Origin: Rhinopithecimicrobium faecis
Lineage (GTDB): Bacteria > Bacteroidota > Bacteroidia > Sphingobacteriales > Sphingobacteriaceae
Length of the DNA stretch: 64,000 nt
NCBI GenBank assembly: GCA_017942165.1
Contig: JAGKSB010000015.1
Coordinates: 1-64,000 of the forward strand
Reading direction: 5' to 3'
The notes under the pieces are model-generated. The model searched no databases, was not told the DNA's origin, and was given only the letters and a program-made list of their open reading frames with translations. The first letter of the stretch is position 1, and each line of letters begins with the position of its first letter. Below are positions 29,565-38,003 of this stretch, one piece after another. Made by a program: the position numbers and the translations under genes.

Positions 29565-29589
29565 ATAAAATGTAGGTTGATTATTTTCA

Positions 29590-30270
29590 TTAAAAATCGC
29601 TATCAAAATCCTCTTCTTTCAAGAGTTGAATAACTTTTTCTGCCGTTATTTCAGAAAAGTCATTTATATAAGCCACACAGCCAGGAAGGTCTTTCTTACG
29701 ATGGGTCGTCAGTACGCCCACGACGCGCATACCGGCATTTAATCCCGCTGTAACGCCGGAAAAGGAATCTTCAAATACCAAACATTGTGTCGCAGGGACA
29801 CCAATATTTTCCGCAGACTTTAAATAAACTTCAGGATGGGGTTTATGCAGCTTCACATCTTCGGAAGCTAAGATAGACTCCATCTGCGGAGCAATGTGCA
29901 GCTGTGATAAGATCAGCGCTAAGTTGGCATAAGGTGCCGATGTCGCCACGGCAGTCTTAAAACCATGCGCCTTTAAATCGGCAAGAAATGGTAGGAAATT
30001 AGGTAATGACTCGACTTGGTCCTTATATATCTGGCGAAATAGCGCTTCTTTTTCGAATTCTAGTGTTTCCAGCTCCTCGCGTACAATCGGACGTTGGAAG
30101 AAATGTGACATAATATAACTGTTGTGTTTACCATGGATATGCTGATCGAAATCTTTTTCAGCATAGCTGATATGATGGTTTTTAAAAAAGGCCTCGAAAG
30201 CCTTTACATGATAAGGGTTGGTATGGCAGATTACTCCATCCATATCAAAAAGTACGGCGTATTGTTTCAT
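29590..30270 (-). CDS. HAD-superfamily phosphatase/phosphomutase (beta-phosphoglucomutase-like)
   Basis: The protein has 226 residues. Motif I DMDGVI (nucleophile Asp near residue 9), a helical cap (~17-85), motif II TSAP, motif III lysine in KLHKPHPEVY and motif IV EDSFSGVTAG are all present. This subclass includes beta-phosphoglucomutase and sugar-phosphate phosphatases; the substrate cannot be assigned. It lies upstream of trpB on the same strand with a 25-bp gap. Confidence 0.88.
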   Translation of the reverse strand: MKQYAVLFDMDGVICHTNPYHVKAFEAFFKNHHISYAEKDFDQHIHGKHNSYIMSHFFQRPIVREELETLEFEKEALFRQIYKDQVESLPNFLPFLADLKAHGFKTAVATSAPYANLALILSQLHIAPQMESILASEDVKLHKPHPEVYLKSAENIGVPATQCLVFEDSFSGVTAGLNAGMRVVGVLTTHRKKDLPGCVAYINDFSEITAEKVIQLLKEEDFDSDF

Positions 30271-30461
30271 TTTCTATCGTCAATTCTTCTAGTGCAAGTT
30301 AAAAAAATATGCCGAAAAGAACTGAAAAGAAACGTTAATTCTGATTTGAAAGGGGCGGAAAAACAAATACTTCGCACCGAATGTTATCAGCAGTAAGTGA
30401 ACAAAAGCACGCTATCAAATGCTTTAATTAGCCAGCTGCGGCTTTAAAAGGGATTTAATTT

Positions 30462-31586
30462 ATGGGAAGCTATCAAAGAGGGAAATTATTGCAGGTAAAT
30501 GCCAATGGCCTATATTGTGAGCAGGCGGATGTGTATATAGATCCATGGCGCCCCGTAGAGCGTGCTATAATCACGCATGCGCACGCCGATCATGCCCGCT
30601 GGGGGATGAAGTACTATTTGTGCCATCATCACGCTAAGCCAATCTTAAAATTGCGCTTGGGGCAGGATGAAAATGTTCAAGGCTTAGCATATGGTGAAGA
30701 AGTAACCATGAATGGTGTTCGTATTAGCCTTTTTCCTGCAGGACATATCATTGGCTCTGCGCAGGTACGCTTGGAATATAAAGGTGAGATATGGGTGTTT
30801 ACAGGGGACTATAAGCTGATTAATGATGGCATATCGCAGCCTTATGAGCAGCTGCAATGCCACCACTTTATAACTGAGTCAACCTTTGGACTCCCAATTT
30901 ATAAGTTTCCAAGCCCCTTTGAGATCTATGCTGCCATGAATGACTATTGGAAGCAGAATCGTGCCGATGGATATAATACGGTGCTGCTAGGGTATTCCTT
31001 AGGAAAGGCGCAGAATATACTGGGCCATATAGATCCTTCTATAGGGAATATCTACTTGCATGGTGCTGTCGCAAATACCAATGAAGCATTAGCTTCTGTA
31101 GGCTACCATTTTCCGGGTGAAAGGGTAACGCCAGAAACAGATCGCTCAAAAATTGTAGGGGATTTGATTGTGGCGCCACCGTCTGTAGCAGATGGCCCCT
31201 GGTTAAGGAAGATGAAACCCTACCGCATTGCGATGTGTAGTGGTTGGATGCAGCTTAGGGGGGCACGCCGTAGGCGAGGGGTAGATATGGGATTTGCCCT
31301 TTCCGATCATTGTGATTGGGCGCAGTTAAATCAAGCCGTGCTCGCCACCGGAGCTGAGCATATTTATATTACCCATGGTTATGAACAGAATTATGCCCGC
31401 TGGATAACGGAGCAATATGGCTTAGATGCTCATATTTTTAAAACCCTCTATGCAGATTCTGAAGAAGATATTGCGGAACCCAAAGAGGATGTATTGGAAC
31501 CCAAAGAGGATATTGCGGAACCCAAAGAAGATGGCAGGGATAGCACGAATAAAGGATTGGAAACGGAAAAACAAACAGCGGAGTAG
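30462..31586 (+). CDS. Ligase-associated DNA exonuclease (metallo-beta-lactamase/beta-CASP fold)
   Basis: The protein has 374 residues. The metal-binding motif THAHADHARWG (HxHxDH), SAGHI-like FPAGHIIGSAQV, FTGDYK and the C-terminal SDHCDW and THG motifs mark the SNM1/CPSF-like nuclease of the TIGR04122 type. It is the first gene of a four-gene repair operon, with ligase 2 bp downstream. The last ~45 residues are a low-complexity acidic tail with three IAEPKED-like heptapeptide repeats (31467-31529), which I do not expect in the family. Confidence 0.92.
   Translation: MGSYQRGKLLQVNANGLYCEQADVYIDPWRPVERAIITHAHADHARWGMKYYLCHHHAKPILKLRLGQDENVQGLAYGEEVTMNGVRISLFPAGHIIGSAQVRLEYKGEIWVFTGDYKLINDGISQPYEQLQCHHFITESTFGLPIYKFPSPFEIYAAMNDYWKQNRADGYNTVLLGYSLGKAQNILGHIDPSIGNIYLHGAVANTNEALASVGYHFPGERVTPETDRSKIVGDLIVAPPSVADGPWLRKMKPYRIAMCSGWMQLRGARRRRGVDMGFALSDHCDWAQLNQAVLATGAEHIYITHGYEQNYARWITEQYGLDAHIFKTLYADSEEDIAEPKEDVLEPKEDIAEPKEDGRDSTNKGLETEKQTAE
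31467..31529 (+). repeat. Three in-frame 21-bp repeats in the exonuclease C-terminal tail
   Basis: Units at 31467, 31488 and 31509 encode DIAEPKE, DVLEPKE and DIAEPKE. The period is exactly 7 codons, so the repeat number can change without a frameshift. Confidence 0.9.
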
Positions 31587-31588
31587 CC

Positions 31589-33178
31589 ATGGATTTTATA
31601 CAACTTTTTGATCAGCTAGATCAGACGACCAAGACATCACTAAAAATTCAGGCTATTTACGACTACCTCGTTGCAGCCACAGAGTCCGATAAGATTTATG
31701 TCGTTTCGCTGTTGATGGGGCAGAAGCCTAAGCGTGCCGTAAAGACGACAGATTTACGTATTTGGGCTGCGGAGATTGCTAATATTCCCCTGTGGTTATT
31801 TGAAGAGTCCTATTATGTGGTAGGCGATTTAGCGGAGAGTTTAGCTTTAGTGTTACCTGAGGTAGATATCGTTAAAGACTATAGCGTTAAAGAATTATAT
31901 ATACAAATTATTGAATTAAAGAAGCTTGAGGCTGCAGCCCAGCGTGTTGTCGTTGAGGCGTATTGGGCAAGCCTTACTGGCACAGGACTTTTCCTTTTCA
32001 ATAAACTGCTTACGGGAAATTTTCGTGTTGGCGTGTCCAAGAAAATTGTCGTGAAGGCTTTGGCAAAATACTTGGAGCATGAGGAAGCGGGCATTGAACA
32101 TCGCTTAATGGGAAAATGGGATCCGCAATCCGAAAGCCTTACATCACTCTTTGATGCCGATAAGCAGGGCGATAAGAATTTCCTTCCGTATCCCTTTTTT
32201 TTAGCCTACCCCTTGGAGGAGGATATCACAACTTTAGGGCCTCTTTCAGATTGGATATTGGAAGCTAAGCTCGATGGTATTCGGGGGCAGCTGATCGTAC
32301 GAGAGGGTGAATTATTTGTCTGGAGCCGTGGAGAAGAACTGATGACGGATAAGTTTCCGGAGTTTGACAAGCTCAGGAGCCTACTTCCATCCGGTACTGT
32401 GCTCGATGGGGAAATTATCCCTTGGTTGGAAGATGCACCTTTAGACTTCGCCCTGATGCAAACGCGCATAGGACGGAAGAATCTAACGGCAAAAATCTTG
32501 AAAGAAGTGCCCCTTATTCTCGTGTGCTATGATCTCTTGGAGTGGGAAGGAAAGGATATGCGTGCGCTCCCGTTGGTTCAGCGAAGGGCGCTCTTAGCGC
32601 AGGTATTACAAGACTATAAGAGCGATGGCCTGCTGCGCTTATCACAACGCTTGGAATTTAATAATTGGGAGGAAGCTGAAAGTTATCGTATAGATGCAAG
32701 GTTGTATCATGCTGAAGGATTGATGATTAAACATGTTAATTCGCCCTATGGTGTAGGGCGTAAGCGTGGGTCTTGGTGGAAATTTAAGACGGCACCCATG
32801 ACGGTAGATGCAGTGATGATCTATGCTCAAGCGGGACATGGTAGGCGCGCCAATTTATTTACAGACTATACTTTTGCCGTTTGGGATGGCGATCAGCTGG
32901 TGCCTTTTGCGAAAGCTTATTCAGGACTCACCGATAAGGAGCTTATACAAATTGACAATTGGATTAAGCGCCATACGCTAGCGAAATTTGGCCCCATAAG
33001 ATCTGTGAAAGCAGAACTCATCTTTGAGATCGCTTTTGAGGGAATTAACCTGAGCAGCCGCCATAAATCGGGAATAGCACTGCGCTTTCCACGGATCTTA
33101 CGCTGGAGAAAGGATAAGCCTTTAGCGGAGATTAATACCAAACAAGATTTATTAAATTTAATACAAGCGCGCCAATGA
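31589..33178 (+). CDS. ATP-dependent DNA ligase of the exonuclease-ligase-helicase-phosphoesterase operon
   Basis: The protein has 529 residues: an N-terminal DNA-binding domain (~1-200), a nucleotidyltransferase core and an OB fold. The adenylated lysine is in motif I EAKLDGIRGQ (KxDGxR). Further motifs are LDGEIIPW (motif III), EGLMIKH (IV) and KRGSWWKFK (V). It seals nicks with ATP, unlike the essential NAD-dependent LigA, and belongs to the TIGR04120 type. Its 3' end overlaps the helicase gene by 4 bp (ATGA). Confidence 0.95.
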   Translation: MDFIQLFDQLDQTTKTSLKIQAIYDYLVAATESDKIYVVSLLMGQKPKRAVKTTDLRIWAAEIANIPLWLFEESYYVVGDLAESLALVLPEVDIVKDYSVKELYIQIIELKKLEAAAQRVVVEAYWASLTGTGLFLFNKLLTGNFRVGVSKKIVVKALAKYLEHEEAGIEHRLMGKWDPQSESLTSLFDADKQGDKNFLPYPFFLAYPLEEDITTLGPLSDWILEAKLDGIRGQLIVREGELFVWSRGEELMTDKFPEFDKLRSLLPSGTVLDGEIIPWLEDAPLDFALMQTRIGRKNLTAKILKEVPLILVCYDLLEWEGKDMRALPLVQRRALLAQVLQDYKSDGLLRLSQRLEFNNWEEAESYRIDARLYHAEGLMIKHVNSPYGVGRKRGSWWKFKTAPMTVDAVMIYAQAGHGRRANLFTDYTFAVWDGDQLVPFAKAYSGLTDKELIQIDNWIKRHTLAKFGPIRSVKAELIFEIAFEGINLSSRHKSGIALRFPRILRWRKDKPLAEINTKQDLLNLIQARQ

Positions 33179-35613
33179 GTAGAATCGCAGAAGCCTGGTT
33201 TTTTAATCAGGGGTGGAAGCCTCATGCTTTCCAAAAGGAGACCTGGGCGACAATAAAAAAAGGGCAATCAGGCTTACTGAATGCGCCAACGGGCTATGGA
33301 AAGACCATGGCCGTCTGGTTCGGTGTGCTAGAACACTACTATTCAAAAAAATACCAGCTCGAAATAAAGAAAAATAAAAAAATAAAACTTCATTCTTTAT
33401 ATATCACACCTTTACGTGTTTTATCTAAAGAGATACATAAGGCTACTACCGCTGTTTCCACGGAGTTAGACCTGGATTATCAGGTGGAATTGCGGACAGG
33501 AGACACCTCCACAGCCACGCGTCAGAAGCAACGTAAGAATCCCCCACAGTCCCTGATTACTACGCCAGAGTCCGTGCATCTGTTATTAGCATCCAAGGAG
33601 AGTACGGCCTTCTTTCAATCCTTGGCATTTGTTATTGTGGACGAATGGCATGAGCTTTTGGGCTCCAAAAGAGGGGTTTTGGTGGAGCTTGCTATCGCGC
33701 GTCTGAAGGCTATAAATCCATCGTTGATAATTTGGGGTATTTCAGCCACTATAGGGAACTTAATGGAGGCGCGTGGTATCTTACTCGGAAAAGATAATTC
33801 AGGCGCTCTGGTGCGCGCAAAACTGCAAAAAAAGATACATGTTGAAACGGTATTGCCTCCCTCCTTGGAGAAATTCCCTTGGGCTGGACATTTGGGCATC
33901 CGGTTAATGGATCAGGTGGTACCAATTATTAGGGCGCATCAATCCACATTAATATTCACGAATACGCGTTCGCAGGCTGAAATTTGGTACCAGCAGATTA
34001 TTATGGCGTATCCTGAATTTGCCGGTTTGATGGCTATTCACCACGGCTCTCTTTCCGATGAGATAAGATTCTGGGTGGAGCAAGCACTTCATGAGGGGAA
34101 GCTGAAAGCCGTAGTCTGCACTAGCTCCCTGGATCTCGGCGTAGATTTCCGTCCCGTAGACTGCGTTGTGCAAATAGGATCCCCCAAGGGTATAGCGCGA
34201 TTTTTACAACGTGCAGGGCGTTCAGGTCACCGCCCTGGCGCAGTTTCCAAAATCTACTTTGTTCCCACAAATTCGCTGGAGATTATGGAAGGGGACTCCT
34301 TGAAATATGCCGTGCGTGAGGGCCTGGTGGAACAGCGTATTCCCTATGTGCGCTCTTTTGATGTCCTGCTGCAGTTTTTAATGACGCTAGCTGTAGGGGA
34401 TGGGTTTGCGGCGGAAACTATTTTCCAAGAAGTAAGCGCCACACACTGCTATGAGTCGATAACCCGTGAAGAGTTTAATGCCTGCATCGCGCTATTACAG
34501 CACGGAGGGCAGACTTTGGGTGCTTATGAGGAATTCCATAGACTGGTGCTTGAAGATGGCTTATATCGCGTAATATCACGAAAATTAGCCATGCGTCACC
34601 GCTTAAGCATCGGTGCTATCGTTTCGGATGCGATGATGCGCATTAAGTTTATGTCTGGAAAATACTTAGGCACCATGGAGGAAAGCTTTATTTCCAAGCT
34701 TAATCCGGGGGATGTATTCTGGTTTTCAGGCAAGCAGCTAGCCATGATTCAGATTCGAGGAATGGAAGTTGTAGTCAAGCCTGCGGAGCATAAAAAAGGA
34801 ATTGTGCCCTCATGGATGGGGGGAAGATTTTCCATTTCTCCAGATCTGGGAAAGGCCATTCGACATAGCTTTGAGTCGATTCATAAGCCTCAGCATGCCT
34901 CCGTGGAGTTACAATTCTTGCAGCCGCTATTTGCCGAGCAAGCAAAGCGTTCGGCCTTACCTAGGGAGCAGGAGCTCCTGATCGAATATATCGAAACACG
35001 CTATGGGCACCACCTTTTTATCTATCCCTTTGAAGGGAAGATGGTGCACGAAGGCATGGCGCAGGTAATCGCCTATCGCTTAAGTGAGCTGCAAGCAGCG
35101 AGCTTTTCCATCGCCAGCAATGAGTACGGTTTGGAGCTTGTCTCCGCAACAAAATACGCTATTGATGAAGCTTTCCTAAAGCAATTATTCGACCCCAAGG
35201 GGCTCCATAAAGATATCAGTACGGGGATTAATGTGCAGGAAATGGCGCGCCATCGTTTCCGTGATATCGCAGGAATTGCAGGCTTAATATTTCATGGTTT
35301 TCCTGGTAGGCAGCAGAAGACAAAGCATATGCAGGCAAATTCAGGGCTCTTTTTCTCCGTATTTGAAGAGTATGACCCCCAGAATGTGCTCCTCCGCCAA
35401 GCCTATGATGAAGTCTTTGACTTTCAGCTGGAGGAGGGACGTATGCAGCTCGCGTTTGAGCGTATTGCGAACCATCGCATCATCTTTACGCAACCCCAGA
35501 AATTAACGCCTTTTGCGTTTCCAATATTCTCGGAGTCTTTCCGTGAGCGCTATTCCAATGAAAATTGGGAGGCACGCTTGGCACAACTAAAATTACAACT
35601 AGAAAATCTATAA
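33175..35613 (+). CDS. Ligase-associated DExH-box helicase (Lhr-Core type)
   Basis: The protein has 812 residues. Walker A is APTGYGKT, motif II is DEWH, motif III SATIGN and motif VI QRAGRSGHR, followed by winged-helix and Lhr-core domains. Family members are ATP-driven 3'-to-5' DNA helicases. It overlaps the ligase gene by 4 bp and is followed 1 bp later by the phosphoesterase, so the operon is translationally coupled. The length matches the TIGR04121 family (~810). Confidence 0.95.
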   Translation: MSRIAEAWFFNQGWKPHAFQKETWATIKKGQSGLLNAPTGYGKTMAVWFGVLEHYYSKKYQLEIKKNKKIKLHSLYITPLRVLSKEIHKATTAVSTELDLDYQVELRTGDTSTATRQKQRKNPPQSLITTPESVHLLLASKESTAFFQSLAFVIVDEWHELLGSKRGVLVELAIARLKAINPSLIIWGISATIGNLMEARGILLGKDNSGALVRAKLQKKIHVETVLPPSLEKFPWAGHLGIRLMDQVVPIIRAHQSTLIFTNTRSQAEIWYQQIIMAYPEFAGLMAIHHGSLSDEIRFWVEQALHEGKLKAVVCTSSLDLGVDFRPVDCVVQIGSPKGIARFLQRAGRSGHRPGAVSKIYFVPTNSLEIMEGDSLKYAVREGLVEQRIPYVRSFDVLLQFLMTLAVGDGFAAETIFQEVSATHCYESITREEFNACIALLQHGGQTLGAYEEFHRLVLEDGLYRVISRKLAMRHRLSIGAIVSDAMMRIKFMSGKYLGTMEESFISKLNPGDVFWFSGKQLAMIQIRGMEVVVKPAEHKKGIVPSWMGGRFSISPDLGKAIRHSFESIHKPQHASVELQFLQPLFAEQAKRSALPREQELLIEYIETRYGHHLFIYPFEGKMVHEGMAQVIAYRLSELQAASFSIASNEYGLELVSATKYAIDEAFLKQLFDPKGLHKDISTGINVQEMARHRFRDIAGIAGLIFHGFPGRQQKTKHMQANSGLFFSVFEEYDPQNVLLRQAYDEVFDFQLEEGRMQLAFERIANHRIIFTQPQKLTPFAFPIFSESFRERYSNENWEARLAQLKLQLENL

Positions 35614-35614
35614 A

Positions 35615-36274
35615 TTGAGAGAAATTACCGTAAACAGCCTCGCGCTACAGCTCCTTCCCCAGAAAGCAGTATTCATTCCCGCCTATAAAATATTGGTGAT
35701 TTCGGATTGGCACCTGGGGAAAATAGCACACTTTCGAAAAGAAGGAATATTCCTCCCTAAAGCGGACCCGCAGGATGATTTCAATGAGCTCACACAGCTT
35801 CTCCTTCAGCATAGCCCCAGCAAAGTAATCTTCTTAGGCGACCTCTTTCACAGCCAATGGAACCAAGATTGGGAGGATTTTAGTAGCTACATAAGGCAGT
35901 TTCCTACGATAGAATTTATCCTTACTGAAGGGAACCACGATATTTTGGACGCTGAAACATGGCAACGCTCGGGAATAAGACGCGTCGATTTTTATGCTTT
36001 AACGGAGCAAAGGGTTATCCTTTCGCATCAGCCGATAGGGAACCTTCCGCCTGACTATATCAATCTCGTAGGTCACATACACCCTGGCTGTGTGCTGCAG
36101 GGGAAGGGGCGTCAGCGCTTCCGCCTGCCGTGCTTTCATTGGAAAGGGCAGGTGTTCACACTTCCGGCATTCGGCCGATGGACAGGGCTGTATATGCTGC
36201 CACGTGAGGAGGATGCTAAGTTTTACGCCATCGTGCACGATGCCGTGATCCTGCTTCCTTCGGGGACTAACTAG
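35615..36274 (+). CDS. Ligase-associated metallophosphoesterase
   Basis: The protein has 219 residues. Calcineurin-like motifs appear in order: SDWHLGK (DxH), FLGDLFHS (GD), EGNHD (GNHD) and VGHIHPG (GHxH). It corresponds to the MPE subunit (TIGR04123 type), a manganese-dependent phosphodiesterase/phosphatase. The start is TTG at 35615, 1 bp after the helicase stop; no ATG fits before the DWH motif. Confidence 0.92.
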   Translation: MREITVNSLALQLLPQKAVFIPAYKILVISDWHLGKIAHFRKEGIFLPKADPQDDFNELTQLLLQHSPSKVIFLGDLFHSQWNQDWEDFSSYIRQFPTIEFILTEGNHDILDAETWQRSGIRRVDFYALTEQRVILSHQPIGNLPPDYINLVGHIHPGCVLQGKGRQRFRLPCFHWKGQVFTLPAFGRWTGLYMLPREEDAKFYAIVHDAVILLPSGTN

Positions 36275-36305
36275 TTTGCGCTGGGCTTATCTTTATGGAA
36301 AAATG

Positions 36306-36313
36306 TACATTTG
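36306..36313 (+). promoter_or_regulatory. -7 box of the acyltransferase gene
   Basis: TACATTTG matches TAnnTTTG, 15 bp before ATG 36329. It argues against the upstream TTG (36311), which lies inside the box, as the start codon. Confidence 0.55.
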
Positions 36314-36328
36314 CAAGAAAAAAGCACT

Positions 36329-37336
36329 ATGCAATCTCGGGATTCCTCCATCGACAGTATCCGTAGCCTAGGTTTATTCTGTGTTATCTTAGCACATGTA
36401 AACCCTCCTTTTGCCATTTTCCAATGGAGAAATTTTGATGTTCCACTAATGGTCTTTCTCTCTGGTTACCTCTTTGGGAATAGGCAGGTGGCGATTCAAG
36501 GGATTTCAGGGTTTATGGATTATCTATGGAAACGGTTTGTTCGCCTGGTTATTCCTGTATGGGTGTTTATCTTGATCTACCTCGTTATACAGTATTTCTT
36601 TCCAAGTTATTTTAGAATATACCTTTGGAATGCCCCCTCGAAAATAGGCTCTTCTTTTATGTTGATGGAAGACGGCATAGGGTATGTATGGATTATACGC
36701 GTATTTCTATATATCGCTGTTTTAGGGCCGATATTTAAACGGTTTATCACGACGAAGGGGCAGCTGCTAGCCTTCTATTTGGCGTATGAATTGCTGTTGC
36801 TACTTGCACATCATACATTTTCCACAGCCGTATTTAAGACTGTTAATGAATCTATTTTTTATAGTTTGGGGTACCTTGTATTCTTTTTATTCGGGGCTCA
36901 GTTTAAAGAATGGTCGGTCAATGCTAAGCGCATCTTGGCTATTATCCTGGTGGCGATCTTAGTGGCTGGGGCAATTTACGATGGTTATAACGGGAAAATT
37001 TTAACTCTACAAGATTTTAAATATCCACCACACGCTTTCTACAGCTACTATGCAGCCCTCTGTATAGGTATTATCTTTGCTTTCAAAGTTGGAATAGCGA
37101 AGATGGGCAATAGTTTTCTGAATTTTGTGGGTTCATCTACGATTTGGATCTACCTATGGCATATCCTTTTTTTACAGCTTATACATTTTGAAGCCTGGTA
37201 TATCAATTACCTTTTGATCTTGGGTGTCTCTATGCTTATAACGTATTTGCAGCAGCAGCTGATCGAAGTTATAGTCCGTCTTAGCAAGGCTTCTACAGCT
37301 GTGGCAGGACAGCTGCGCATCATCTTTTGCTCTTAA
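36329..37336 (+). CDS. Acyltransferase family 3 membrane protein (OafA/WecH-like)
   Basis: The protein has 335 residues with about ten membrane helices. The N-terminal SRDSSIDSIRSLGLFCVILAH carries the family's R-x10-H type signature (Arg then the catalytic His in ILAHVNPP). Such enzymes O-acetylate or succinylate cell-surface sugars. The start ATG 36329 is chosen because the upstream TTG overlaps the promoter box. It is a single gene, separated from the repair operon by its own promoter; the acceptor is unknown. Confidence 0.85.
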   Translation: MQSRDSSIDSIRSLGLFCVILAHVNPPFAIFQWRNFDVPLMVFLSGYLFGNRQVAIQGISGFMDYLWKRFVRLVIPVWVFILIYLVIQYFFPSYFRIYLWNAPSKIGSSFMLMEDGIGYVWIIRVFLYIAVLGPIFKRFITTKGQLLAFYLAYELLLLLAHHTFSTAVFKTVNESIFYSLGYLVFFLFGAQFKEWSVNAKRILAIILVAILVAGAIYDGYNGKILTLQDFKYPPHAFYSYYAALCIGIIFAFKVGIAKMGNSFLNFVGSSTIWIYLWHILFLQLIHFEAWYINYLLILGVSMLITYLQQQLIEVIVRLSKASTAVAGQLRIIFCS

Positions 37337-37369
37337 GAAAAGCATACTCGCTTAAGAAAAGCCTATTCC
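37332..37369. repeat. Two 19-bp tandem repeats spanning the acyltransferase stop and terminator arm
   Basis: The units cttaagaaaagcatactcg (37332) and cttaagaaaagcctattcc (37351) share 12 leading bases. The first contains the TAA stop codon (37334-37336); the second forms the left arm of the terminator. Confidence 0.8.
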
Positions 37370-37400
37370 TGGTCAGTTGATGCCACGAATAGGCTTTTTG
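37357..37400 (+). terminator. Intrinsic terminator after the acyltransferase gene
   Basis: The stem aaaagcctattc (37357-37368) pairs with gaataggctttt (37387-37398) across an 18-nt loop, followed by a T-rich run. The A-rich left flank allows weaker use in the opposite direction. Confidence 0.82.
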
Positions 37401-37441
37401 TTTTGCTAGGAAGTTTCCTCTTGGGCTTCCATTAGCAATGG

Positions 37442-37825
37442 CTACTTAGGCTCAACATAAAGTAGCGTGGAAACAGTTTCAAGGATTTTATGTTGCTCTT
37501 CACCTTCTTCTAATAGGGAGAATGCTAAATAGGCAGCATAGATCTCTGCGGAGAAGGCTTCATGATTTTTCTTGACAAAATTATAGACATTTTGATCCTC
37601 ATATTGGTAGCCTATTGATGTTAGTTCATTGTTTAAATTTTCACTAATATACTCTTCTTCCTCGCCTGAAGCGTAGGAAACAATAAGATGAAATACGATT
37701 CTTTCTGGAATGGCCTCATTGAAATTTTTGAATTTTGCTTGAAAGCTTTCATAGTCAAACTTTGATTTCGCACTTGTGATAATACGGTCCCAGATTTGGT
37801 CTTCGATAGGTGTATTCATAATCAA
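37442..37825 (-). CDS. Hypothetical protein, 127 residues
   Basis: I do not recognise this family. It is acidic, soluble and mainly helical (e.g. VYNFVKKNHEAFSAEIYAAY) with no signal peptide. A second in-frame ATG lies at 37819 (MNTPIEDQ) and is equally likely as start. It is convergent with the acyltransferase gene and divergent from the catalase promoter. Confidence 0.65.
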   Translation of the reverse strand: MIMNTPIEDQIWDRIITSAKSKFDYESFQAKFKNFNEAIPERIVFHLIVSYASGEEEEYISENLNNELTSIGYQYEDQNVYNFVKKNHEAFSAEIYAAYLAFSLLEEGEEQHKILETVSTLLYVEPK

Positions 37826-37974
37826 ATTGTTTATAAGTGGTTAGATAATAATACATTAAATGTACAGAATTTGTTTTTAATAAGTAAATCTATTCCAGGA
37901 TAAAATAAATGCTCCTATTGATTTTATTTATAGCGTATAAATTTTAACAGTTTCTATGACAACTTAAATGCGGG

Positions 37975-37982
37975 TACATTTG
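37975..37982 (+). promoter_or_regulatory. -7 box of the catalase gene
   Basis: TACATTTG, with TTTC (37951-37954) 20 bp upstream as a -33-like element. It lies 21 bp before ATG 38004 and downstream of an alternative upstream ATG (37968), which therefore cannot be the start for this transcript. Confidence 0.6.
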
Positions 37983-38003
37983 TGGACAAACAAATCAAGA
38001 ACT

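Noticed and set aside
31426..31611. Overlapping plus-strand frame with repeated NPKR-like units
   Set aside because: It is the +1 reading of the 21-bp repeats in the exonuclease tail, not a separate gene.
32917..33267. A 116-codon minus-strand frame across the ligase/helicase junction
   Set aside because: Antisense to the ligase C-terminus and helicase N-terminus, both with intact motifs; no start context or family match.
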